Origin: JBDTMC01 sp039934475
GTDB lineage: Bacteria; Acidobacteriota; Terriglobia; Bryobacterales; Bryobacteraceae
Assembly (NCBI GenBank): GCA_039934475.1
Contig: JBDTMC010000148.1
Location: forward strand, 1-15,808
DNA: 15,808 nucleotides
Reading direction: 5' to 3'
The notes beneath the pieces were generated by a model. The model had not been told where the DNA came from and did no database searches. It saw only the letters and a list, made by a program, of their open reading frames with translations. Position 1 is the stretch's first letter; every line of letters starts with the position of its first letter. The position numbers and the translations under genes were made by a program. This document shows, in pieces, positions 1-6,711 of the stretch.

Positions 1-228
1 CGCAAAGATCGACACGTCCGGCTCTATTCGTTGGAGTATCACGAAGCCTACGAAGACGCCATTGCTCACACCAACTCCAAGCACGCGCCTTGGTATGTCG
101 TCCCGGCGAATCAGAAATGGGTGCGTAATGCGGCCATCAGCGAAATCCTCGTGAAAACGCTGCATGACCTCGACCCGAAGTTTCCCAAGCCGTCTTACAA
201 CGCCGCTGACATCCCGGCCCGCTTTTAG
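1..228 (+). CDS. ppk2: Polyphosphate kinase 2 family protein, C-terminal fragment
   Basis: The reading frame is open from the left edge, so the gene starts outside the window; only the last 75 residues are visible. They match the C-terminal end of PPK2 enzymes, which transfer phosphate between polyphosphate and nucleotides in the cytoplasm. The diagnostic stretch is the run around HAPWYVVPANQKWVRN, followed by an amphipathic helix (AISEILVKTL) and the closing KFPKPSYN segment, a typical PPK2 ending. The TAG stop at 226-228 overlaps by 4 nt the stop of the convergent sthA gene. The ATG at 31 is an internal methionine, not the start. The N-terminal Walker motifs are not visible, so the ADP or AMP/GDP preference cannot be judged. 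The family call is confident; the subclass is not. Confidence 0.88.
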   Translation, partial: RKDRHVRLYSLEYHEAYEDAIAHTNSKHAPWYVVPANQKWVRNAAISEILVKTLHDLDPKFPKPSYNAADIPARF

Positions 229-1652
229 TAAGCCAGAGCCTTGGCCGCCGTGGACAATCGATTGATCCCATCGAACGCCGCTGTCTTGTAGCATTCCGCC
301 AGAGTTGGATAGTTGAACACAGTGTGCACAAAGTAATCCACGCGGCCGCCATAGGCGATCACCGCCTGGCCAATGTGGATTAACTCACTGGCGCCCTCGC
401 CAATGATATGCACGCTGAGTAATTTCAGTGAGTCCTGGTGGAAAATCAACTTCATCAGCCCGGTGGTGTCGCCGATGATCTGTCCGCGCGCAATTTCCCG
501 GTAGCGTGCTTTGCCAATCTCGTAAGCCACACCTTCCTGAGTGAGTTCTTCTTCGTTCTTGCCCACCATCGAGATTTCCGGAATGGTGTAAATGCCGTAG
601 GGAAAAAGCGCCGGCACGCTGGTTGCCGGGATGTTGAACGCATGGCACGCAGCCAGCCGGCCTTGTTCCATCGACGTTGAAGCCAAACTCGGGAAACCGA
701 TCAGATCGCCCACCGCGTAGATGTTCGGAACCACGGTCTGATAGTGCTCGTTCACGGACAACCGTCCACGGTCATCCGGTTCCAGACCCGCCGCCGGCAG
801 GTTCAAGCGGCCGGTGGCGCCAGTACGGCCGATGCTGTACAGCGCTTTTTCGGTGATCACCTGCTTGCCGCTGGCCAAAACAATGCGAACCCGCTCCCCG
901 TGTTCGTCCTCAATCGTCTCGATACCGCTTACCTCTTCGCCCAAGCGCAGAGTCACGCGGTTCTCACGCAGATGGTACGCCAGCGCGTCAACAATTTCGG
1001 CGTCCACAAAGGGCAACAACCGCGGCCGTTTGTCGATCAGCGTCACCCGTACCCCAAGCGCGGCGAACATGCTCGCATACTCACAGCCCACCACGCCCGC
1101 ACCGACAACGGTCAGCGTCTTCGGCAAGCGGTCCAGACTAAGCAAATCGTCGCTCAGCAGAATGCGCCGGCCATCGAAGGGAATGTGCTCGTCTTTGGTC
1201 GCTTCGGTTCCCGTCGCCACCACAATCGCGTCTGAGGTGACTTCCCGCCTCCCGCGCCCGTCCACAAAGTCGAGGATCAATGAGTGCGGTCCGCTGAATG
1301 TCGCCGTCGCCGCCAGCAGTTCTACCTGGTTGCGCATCAACTGGTGCCGCGTAACGTCAATCTCGTGCCGGATCACCTTATCCATGCGCACCAGCAGATC
1401 CTGCATGGTGATGTTCTGCTTGACAGTATAGGAAGCGCCGTAGAATTCGCGCTCGCGATAACCAGAAAGGTCCAGGACAGCTTCGCGCAGCGTCTTACTG
1501 GGTATAGTGCCGGTGTTGACGCTGACGCCACCCAGAACCGTTTTCCGCTCCACCAGCGCGACGCGTTTGTCGAGCTTGGCGCCTTGGATAGCGGCACGCT
1601 GACCAGCCGGACCAGAGCCGATCACCAGCAGGTCGTAGTCGAACTCGGGCAT
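225..1652 (-). CDS. sthA: Soluble (Si-specific) NAD(P)+ transhydrogenase
   Basis: This cytosolic FAD flavoprotein would exchange hydride between NADPH and NAD+ and so balance the two cofactor pools. The 475-residue product has an FAD-binding GSGPAG (residues 12-17), a second Rossmann GAGVVG in the middle and a C-terminal dimerisation domain. It belongs to the dihydrolipoamide dehydrogenase superfamily but lacks the redox disulfide: in GGVSVNTGTIPSK, Ser44 and Thr49 stand where the two cysteines would be. The usual catalytic His is replaced in TVFNYPTLAE. The NYPTLAE feature is typical of SthA; known SthA proteins usually keep the first cysteine, so its loss here is notable. I chose the ATG at 1652 because AGGAGG (1665-1670) and GGAG precede it; a longer frame starting at 1697 would add 15 residues that are not family-like. 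An IPT/TIG gene lies 88 nt upstream on the same strand. Confidence 0.9.
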   Translation of the reverse strand: MPEFDYDLLVIGSGPAGQRAAIQGAKLDKRVALVERKTVLGGVSVNTGTIPSKTLREAVLDLSGYREREFYGASYTVKQNITMQDLLVRMDKVIRHEIDVTRHQLMRNQVELLAATATFSGPHSLILDFVDGRGRREVTSDAIVVATGTEATKDEHIPFDGRRILLSDDLLSLDRLPKTLTVVGAGVVGCEYASMFAALGVRVTLIDKRPRLLPFVDAEIVDALAYHLRENRVTLRLGEEVSGIETIEDEHGERVRIVLASGKQVITEKALYSIGRTGATGRLNLPAAGLEPDDRGRLSVNEHYQTVVPNIYAVGDLIGFPSLASTSMEQGRLAACHAFNIPATSVPALFPYGIYTIPEISMVGKNEEELTQEGVAYEIGKARYREIARGQIIGDTTGLMKLIFHQDSLKLLSVHIIGEGASELIHIGQAVIAYGGRVDYFVHTVFNYPTLAECYKTAAFDGINRLSTAAKALAY

Positions 1653-1740
1653 TCCGCTCCCTGACCTCCTAAAAGTTCCGGGACACGGAACGTACACTGG
1701 TCCGCCACCCGCCTCGCTTTTCTATTGTAGACCGTCGGGG

Positions 1741-2091
1741 TTACTCGATTGTGACCTTCACTGGTTGTTCAATCAGTTTCGGTTCTTTGCCTGCCGTCAG
1801 CACCATGAGGCTGTAGCGGCCGGCCTTAGCCGATGGAGGAACCGTGAACTTGATCCCGGTGGCTGTCTGTTCCGACATCGGTATCTTGATGTCGTTCTTG
1901 CCATCCGTGAAATACAGTTCCGCCACGTAAGCCTTATCGAGGTTTTCGCCGGTGACTGTGAGGGCGTCACCTGCTTTGCCGGTCATAGGATCAACGGACA
2001 AAAGTCTGGGTGTCTGGGCTTGCGCGCTACTTACCTGCGGCGCGATCAACATCATCGCCACAAGCGCCGGAACTATAAAAGACAATCTCAT
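1741..2091 (-). CDS. Small secreted IPT/TIG-domain protein
   Basis: The 116-residue protein has an N-terminal signal peptide (charged MR, hydrophobic core to about residue 20, Ala-rich cleavage region near SSAQAQ). One immunoglobulin-like IPT/TIG domain follows over residues 27-116, recognisable from the PRLLSVDPMTGKAGDALTVTGENL type opening (DP..G..GD.LTVTG.NL) and the closing strand pattern. Such domains are structural or binding modules in exported proteins; no catalytic residues are visible. The start is supported by GGAGG placed 9 nt upstream of the ATG. It is transcribed divergently from the glycosyltransferase gene and lies 88 nt upstream of sthA, with which it could be co-transcribed although the functions do not match. 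The domain call is good; the biological role is unknown. Confidence 0.78.
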   Translation of the reverse strand: MRLSFIVPALVAMMLIAPQVSSAQAQTPRLLSVDPMTGKAGDALTVTGENLDKAYVAELYFTDGKNDIKIPMSEQTATGIKFTVPPSAKAGRYSLMVLTAGKEPKLIEQPVKVTIE

Positions 2092-2111
2092 CTGAATTGT
2101 CCTCCATCAAG

Positions 2112-2140
2112 ATCCTATACCTTAAAGGCCGCGAATGCAA
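2112..2140 (-). promoter_or_regulatory. Candidate promoter for the IPT/TIG gene
   Basis: On the minus strand TTGCAT (2140-2135) and TAGGAT (2117-2112) are separated by 17 nt, a sigma-70-like arrangement that ends about 20 nt upstream of the IPT/TIG start codon. The boxes match consensus only partly (about 3/6 and 4/6), so this is a weak prediction. The rest of the 114-nt divergent region (2092-2205) shows no convincing promoter or Shine-Dalgarno sequence for the glycosyltransferase gene on the other strand. Confidence 0.25.
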
Positions 2141-2205
2141 CATCGACTTGTGGGAAATTTCTACGTACGCGCGGGGCGGCAAAATCCGCTATTCTGACCC
2201 CACGG

Positions 2206-3609
2206 ATGCTTCAACACTGGCGCCTTTGGCTCGCACTCGCTCTTCTGATTCTGCCCGCCCTGACGCTGATCCCGCGCCTGGGAATCCAGGGAGACGAAGC
2301 TCTCTTCGCGCCCGGGATCTATGGCCAGATCCCGATCGCAGCCCGCGCCGGGAATGTGCCTGTCATGCTGATGTCCTACGTCGGCGCGTTGAAATCCTGG
2401 CTGATGTGGCCGGTATTCGCCGTCTGGCAACCTTCGGTCTGGTCGCTTCGGATACCGCCGCTCCTGCTCGCCGCCGCCACCGTCATGATCTTCGCCGGGA
2501 TTCTAAAAGGCATCTCCGGTAAACGTGCCGCCGCCGCCGGGGCGCTCCTGTTGGCCACTGATCCCTCGTTCCTGCTCACCACCACCTTCGATTGGGGGCC
2601 CGTCGCCCTGCAACTCTTCCTCACCTGCGCGGCCGTTCTGCTCCTACTACGGCAGCGTCCCGCGTGGGCCACATTCCTCCTTGGCTTACTCCTTTGGAAC
2701 AAAGCGATCGCAGTCTGGATCCTGATTCCTGCCGCGCCGGTGCTCCTCTTCGCCATCCCCCGCCGCCGCCTCGCCGTCTGCGCTCTCACCTTCTGTGCCG
2801 GCGCCTCACCATTTCTCTGGTACAACGCCACTCACAACCTGGCCACCTTCCGCGATAACGGCAAGCTCTCCGCGGAACATCTGACTTACAAAGCGTCCGT
2901 AGCCCGAGATACTCTCGATGGCTCCGCTCTGTTCGGTTATCTCGTCACTGAGGGTAACTCCCCATTGCCGCGGCGCAGCCTCGCCGCCGTTGCCGCGCTG
3001 GTCGCCCTCGCCTTCCTCCTCATCCGTGGTCCCTACCGCCGTTTGGCCCTGGTCCTGACGCTGGTTGCCTTTACCTCGTGGCTGTTCATGTGTCTATCTG
3101 GTGGTGGCTGGGGCGCCCATCACATCGTGCTTCTGTGGCCCGCGGCGCAGGTCCTGATTGCGTTGGCATTGGCCGGCCTCGAACGGCGGGTCGCGATCGC
3201 CATCGGCGCCCTGCTCGTTCTCTCCAACGTTGCCGTCACCGCTCGCTATGTTCAACTGGCCGAGACCGCCGGCCCGGCCCCGCTGTGGTCGGACGCCATG
3301 GAGCCGCTTACCCGAACCCTGCAACAGCTTCAACCCACAGAAGTTGTCGCGGTGGACTGGGGCATCGCTCATCCGCTCTTGCTCCTCTCCGCCGGCCGTC
3401 TCCCGATCTCGATTGCGGACCCACCGAAGCTCCGCGAGTCGCTAACCCTTGGCGCCGTCATCGTCACCCGCCCGGACGGGCATGAAGTGCAAGCGGGCCG
3501 CAACGCTCAGCTGCGCGCCATCGCTACGCCATCGTGTGAGCAACGCCTCTCCGACTCCCACGGCCGCCCGGCGTTTCTGCTTCTCCGCTTCGACGCTCCG
3601 TGCCGCTGA
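2206..3609 (+). CDS. GT-C fold membrane glycosyltransferase (ArnT/PMT-like, GT39/83 type)
   Basis: The 467-residue protein is very hydrophobic, with roughly ten membrane helices over the first 350 residues and a soluble C-terminal tail. Right after the first helix it carries GIQGDEALFA (Asp30-Glu31), the position and form of the first extracytoplasmic-loop acidic motif in polyprenyl-phosphate-dependent GT-C transferases such as ArnT and PMT. These transfer a sugar from a lipid carrier to lipid or protein on the outer face of the inner membrane. Substrate and acceptor cannot be told. I chose the ATG at 2206 because the hydrophobic N-terminus begins there; the frame is open further upstream (to 1765), but that part lies antisense to the IPT/TIG gene and is not family-like. 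No clear Shine-Dalgarno precedes it. The TGA at 3607-3609 is 3 nt from the stop of the convergent sulfatase. Confidence 0.7.
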   Translation: MLQHWRLWLALALLILPALTLIPRLGIQGDEALFAPGIYGQIPIAARAGNVPVMLMSYVGALKSWLMWPVFAVWQPSVWSLRIPPLLLAAATVMIFAGILKGISGKRAAAAGALLLATDPSFLLTTTFDWGPVALQLFLTCAAVLLLLRQRPAWATFLLGLLLWNKAIAVWILIPAAPVLLFAIPRRRLAVCALTFCAGASPFLWYNATHNLATFRDNGKLSAEHLTYKASVARDTLDGSALFGYLVTEGNSPLPRRSLAAVAALVALAFLLIRGPYRRLALVLTLVAFTSWLFMCLSGGGWGAHHIVLLWPAAQVLIALALAGLERRVAIAIGALLVLSNVAVTARYVQLAETAGPAPLWSDAMEPLTRTLQQLQPTEVVAVDWGIAHPLLLLSAGRLPISIADPPKLRESLTLGAVIVTRPDGHEVQAGRNAQLRAIATPSCEQRLSDSHGRPAFLLLRFDAPCR

Positions 3610-3612
3610 CGC

Positions 3613-5037
3613 TTAGCCCCGTCCCCAATTCGGCTTGTCGAGATCGGCGCGGTCCTGCGTCTCCGCCATCCATTTCTTCAACAACGCGCGGAGTTCCCGA
3701 ATCCGGGCGGCCTGCGCCGGGTCTCCGGCCAGGTTTCTCTCCTCCAGAGCATCGTGTCGCATGTCAAAGAGCTGTGTCGTCTCCCTGCCTGCGACGTTGT
3801 ATAGAATCAGCTTCCAAGCGTCGGTACGCACCGCCCGCTGAAAGTCCTTGTAAGCGAGAAACACCGAATCGCGTACGTGCTTGTGCTTACCGGTGATGGC
3901 CGGCATCAGGCTTTTTCCCTCAACCGATTCCGGCGTCCTCAGACCTGTCATGTCGCAAAATGTGGGGAACAGGTCCATCAGATAACACAACGAGTCGACA
4001 CGTTTCCCTCGCGGCAACCCCGGCCCGCCAATTACTAAGGGCACACGGATACTGTGGTCGTAGAGGTTCTGCTTGCCCATCAACCCGTGTTGCCCCAGCG
4101 CAAGCCCATTGTCGGAGGCGAAGACCACGATGGTGTCATCGGCGCGTCCACTCTTCTCCAACGCCTGCAGAACGCGGCCCATTTGTTCATCCACCTCGGT
4201 GATCATGGCGTAGTACCCGGCAATACTCTGTCTGACGCTGTCCGGGGTGCGCGGAAACGGACCTAGTTGCTCATCCCTGATTTCTAGTTCCCCGTTGTCG
4301 AACGGATGCCGCGGCAGGAAGTTCTTTGGCAGCGGGATCTTCTGCCACGGATAGAGGTTCGCGTACTTCGCCGGCGCCATGCGTGGATCGTGTGGCGCGG
4401 TATAAGCAACGTATAGGCAGAACGGGTCGTCACCCTTGTAGTGCTCCAGGAAATTCACGGCCGCGTCGCTGAATAGTTCACTTGAGAATTTGGCCCCCGT
4501 GCGGCGAGCATCCTCGGGATACTTGCCCGACCTGTCGAAGTCAGCCACAGGAACCTGCAGGTGATCCGACATGCCGCCGAAGAAGATACTTCCGCCGTCG
4601 CTGAAACAGCGCGCGTAGAGTGCCTCGCCGTTATGCCACTTACCGGTTCCGAACGTTCGATAGCCGTTCTGCCGCAGCAACTCCGGAAACATCACGAACG
4701 GGCGCGCCACCGAGTCTGCCCCCGCGCGTGGATTCACGATACTGTCTGTGACGTGGAACAGTGATTGTCCAGTCATCAGCATCGCCCGGCTTGGTGCGCA
4801 GACGGCGCCAATAGTCCCGCCCATGATGCAAGCCTTGGTGAACGTCACTCCCCGCCGAACCAGTCTGTCCATGTTCGGCGTGTGGATCCCGCTATTATTC
4901 AGCGCGTGCAAGGTATTGAACCTCTGATCGTCAGTGAACAGAAAGAGAATGTTCGGACGCCGCGTAGGAACTGCCCTGCCGGCGCCGGGCAATGCGCCAG
5001 CGGCCATGCGAAGCAGATTGCGGCGAGTGATCGGCAT
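3613..5037 (-). CDS. Twin-arginine-exported sulfatase (type I, formylglycine-dependent)
   Basis: The 474-residue enzyme is expected to hydrolyse sulfate esters outside the cytoplasm. A twin-arginine type leader, TRRNLLRMAAGALPGAG (residues 4-20), opens the protein. The sulfatase core starts at PNILFLFTDDQ with metal ligands Asp36 and Asp37. Cys80 in CAPSR (80-84) is the residue that a maturase converts to formylglycine. Further active-site residues visible are Lys133 and His135 (GKWH), His216 (PHDPR), Asp309-Asn310 (SDNG) and Lys322 (GKQNLYD). All standard catalytic positions are present, so it should be active; the substrate (glycan, aryl or other) cannot be assigned. GAGGGAG sits 9 nt upstream of the ATG at 5037. 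On the minus strand GATAAT (5064-5059) could serve as a -10 box. It is divergent from the M28 peptidase pair. No formylglycine-generating enzyme is in the window. Confidence 0.88.
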   Translation of the reverse strand: MPITRRNLLRMAAGALPGAGRAVPTRRPNILFLFTDDQRFNTLHALNNSGIHTPNMDRLVRRGVTFTKACIMGGTIGAVCAPSRAMLMTGQSLFHVTDSIVNPRAGADSVARPFVMFPELLRQNGYRTFGTGKWHNGEALYARCFSDGGSIFFGGMSDHLQVPVADFDRSGKYPEDARRTGAKFSSELFSDAAVNFLEHYKGDDPFCLYVAYTAPHDPRMAPAKYANLYPWQKIPLPKNFLPRHPFDNGELEIRDEQLGPFPRTPDSVRQSIAGYYAMITEVDEQMGRVLQALEKSGRADDTIVVFASDNGLALGQHGLMGKQNLYDHSIRVPLVIGGPGLPRGKRVDSLCYLMDLFPTFCDMTGLRTPESVEGKSLMPAITGKHKHVRDSVFLAYKDFQRAVRTDAWKLILYNVAGRETTQLFDMRHDALEERNLAGDPAQAARIRELRALLKKWMAETQDRADLDKPNWGRG

Positions 5038-5086
5038 CGTGGAAGGCTCCCTCTAAACATTATCTGGAATCTGTGTGCATCGCCTT

Positions 5087-5108
5087 TTGGCTGTATCCTA
5101 TTCCTCAC
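5087..5108 (+). promoter_or_regulatory. Leader block of M28 gene 1, shared with gene 2
   Basis: TTGGCTGTATCCTATT (5087-5102) lies exactly 6 nt before the ATG at 5109. The same 16 nt recur at 6690-6705, again exactly 6 nt before the second peptidase start. It contains TATCCT (5094-5099), a possible -10 element, which would place the transcript start within a few nt of the ATG and give an almost leaderless mRNA. In agreement, there is no Shine-Dalgarno sequence here, unlike sthA, the IPT/TIG gene, the sulfatase and the globin. No -35 box is obvious. It could also simply be conserved from the duplication. Confidence 0.4.
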
Positions 5109-6683
5109 ATGCAGAAACTCCTCGCGGTCGTTCTCCTCGGCGTCTCTCTTTCTCCAGCCGCCGAGATCATCGACGACAGTGCCAATTGGAAGATCCGCCG
5201 CGAAGCCACTAACCATTCCCAGATCATGCGCATCCTGCACGTGCTCACGGATCGCTATGGCCCCCGCCTGACTGGCTCGTCCAACCACGTCGACGCCGCC
5301 AATTGGGCTGCCGTTCAAATGACTGATTGGGGTCTCAAGAACGCGCACCTGGAACCCTGGAAGGTCGGCCATCCGGGCTGGGCCAACCAGCGGGCCTCCG
5401 GCTATTTGATCTCGCCTGTCAAAGATAATCTCACGCTCGAAGTCCTCGCCTGGACACCCTCCACCAATGGCGCGGTTGCCGCCAGTATCGTGCAACTTAC
5501 TCCGCCCCTGGAATCGACGAAAGAGGAACTCACTGCCTGGCTGGACGCCAACAACGATCGTGTCAAAGGCAAGATCGTCATGCTCGGCAAGGCGGCGGTC
5601 ATCCCCATCGCATTCAACCCTGTCACCAAGCGCGTGGACGACTCCGAAATGAAGGCTCGCGTCGATCCAATCAACCCCGCGCCGATGTTTCCGGGTCGCG
5701 CCAGATCGGCCACCGCACCCACTGGAAACCTCACTGCCGACGATCGCGAGCAGATGCTGAATACATGGCTGGTAACGAATCGGGCCCTTCTGCGCATCGT
5801 CGATGCCGCTCGCGAACTCGGCCAGATCCGCGCCCTTCACAACTCGACTTTCGACGTCTCCAGGTCAGTACCCGCCGTGGCGCTTCGTAACGAAGACTAC
5901 GGCCGCATCCAGCGCCTGCTTGCCGACGCCCTCGACGTACAGGCGCAATTCGACATCGTCAACCGAAGTTACCCCGAAGGCGAAACCAGTTACAACGTGG
6001 TGGCTGAGATCCCAGGTAGCGATAAGGCCGCTGAGGTTGTGATGCTCGGCGCCCACCTCGATTCCTGGCACCCTGCCACGGGAGCTACAGACAACGCCAT
6101 CGGCTGCGCCACTATGATGGAAGCCGCCCGGATCATTCAGTCGCTTGGCCTCAAGCCCCGCCGCACCATCCGCGTCGCGCTATGGTCCGGCGAAGAGCAG
6201 GGTTTGCTCGGATCGCTAGCCTACGTCAAAGAGCACTTCGGCACCTTTGAAGATCCGCGGCCCGAGTTCCCCTCACTGGTGGCCTACTTCAATGCCGATC
6301 TCGGTACCGGACGCGTCCGAGGCGCAGCAGTCTTCGGGCCGGCCGAAGCCGCCACCGTAGTTCGTGAAGCCCTCGCCCCTTTTGAGGACTTGGGCTTGTT
6401 AGGCGCAACCGCATCGAAATCCCGTGACGCCGTCGGCACGGATAGTTTTTCGTTCAACGGCGCGGGGCTAGCCGGAATCATTATGATGCAGGACCCCATC
6501 GAATATTTCGCCGCCAGTTGGCACAGCAACCTCGATACCTACGAGCGCATCATCCCAGACGATGCCGTGAAATCGAGTATCGCCATAGCCGCGGCAGTTT
6601 GGCACATCGCCAATCGCGATGAACCCTTGCCCAGGTTTTCCCCAGAGACGATGCCCCCGCCCACTAAGGCTCCGGCCAAATAG
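5109..6683 (+). CDS. Secreted M28-family zinc aminopeptidase, copy 1
   Basis: The 524-residue protein has a short signal peptide (MQKLLAVVLLGVSLSPAA, cleavage near residue 18), a middle section of about 100-210 compatible with a protease-associated insert, and an M28 catalytic domain over about 300-503. The five zinc ligands are visible: His316 (GAHLDSW), Asp328 (GATDNAIG), Glu363 (SGEEQG), Asp397 (FNAD) and His472 (SWHSNLD). Glu362 is the general base. It should therefore be an active di-zinc exopeptidase acting in the periplasm or outside the cell. I chose the ATG at 5109 because it aligns with the start of the tandem paralogue and begins the signal peptide; an in-frame ATG at 5073 would add 12 residues. 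It forms a tandem pair with the next gene (about 81% protein identity by hand count, no indels) and is divergent from the sulfatase. Confidence 0.88.
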   Translation: MQKLLAVVLLGVSLSPAAEIIDDSANWKIRREATNHSQIMRILHVLTDRYGPRLTGSSNHVDAANWAAVQMTDWGLKNAHLEPWKVGHPGWANQRASGYLISPVKDNLTLEVLAWTPSTNGAVAASIVQLTPPLESTKEELTAWLDANNDRVKGKIVMLGKAAVIPIAFNPVTKRVDDSEMKARVDPINPAPMFPGRARSATAPTGNLTADDREQMLNTWLVTNRALLRIVDAARELGQIRALHNSTFDVSRSVPAVALRNEDYGRIQRLLADALDVQAQFDIVNRSYPEGETSYNVVAEIPGSDKAAEVVMLGAHLDSWHPATGATDNAIGCATMMEAARIIQSLGLKPRRTIRVALWSGEEQGLLGSLAYVKEHFGTFEDPRPEFPSLVAYFNADLGTGRVRGAAVFGPAEAATVVREALAPFEDLGLLGATASKSRDAVGTDSFSFNGAGLAGIIMMQDPIEYFAASWHSNLDTYERIIPDDAVKSSIAIAAAVWHIANRDEPLPRFSPETMPPPTKAPAK

Positions 6684-6689
6684 GAGCCA

Positions 6690-6711
6690 TTGGCTGTATC
6701 CTATTTCTCAA
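6690..6711 (+). promoter_or_regulatory. Leader block of M28 gene 2
   Basis: This is the second occurrence of TTGGCTGTATCCTATT (6690-6705), 6 nt before the ATG at 6712. It lies in the 28-nt gap after the stop of copy 1. A GGAG at 6683-6686 is 25 nt from the ATG, too far to act as a Shine-Dalgarno sequence. If TATCCT (6697-6702) is a -10 box, the second copy has its own promoter rather than relying on read-through. Confidence 0.38.

Noticed and set aside
31..228. A complete 65-residue gene starting at 31
   Set aside because: The frame is open to base 1 and the upstream residues continue the PPK2 family sequence, so 31 is an internal Met.
744..1431. Plus-strand open frames of 163 and 205 codons
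   Set aside because: They lie entirely antisense to sthA, whose family motifs are clear; their products are Arg/Ser/His-rich shadow-type sequences.
1765..2205. N-terminal extension of the membrane glycosyltransferase
   Set aside because: It runs antisense through the IPT/TIG gene and the divergent promoter region and has no membrane or family features; the hydrophobic start at 2206 fits better.
4899..5840. 313-codon minus-strand open frame
   Set aside because: It is antisense to M28 copy 1 and overlaps the sulfatase start; no domain is recognisable and a similar shadow occurs opposite copy 2.
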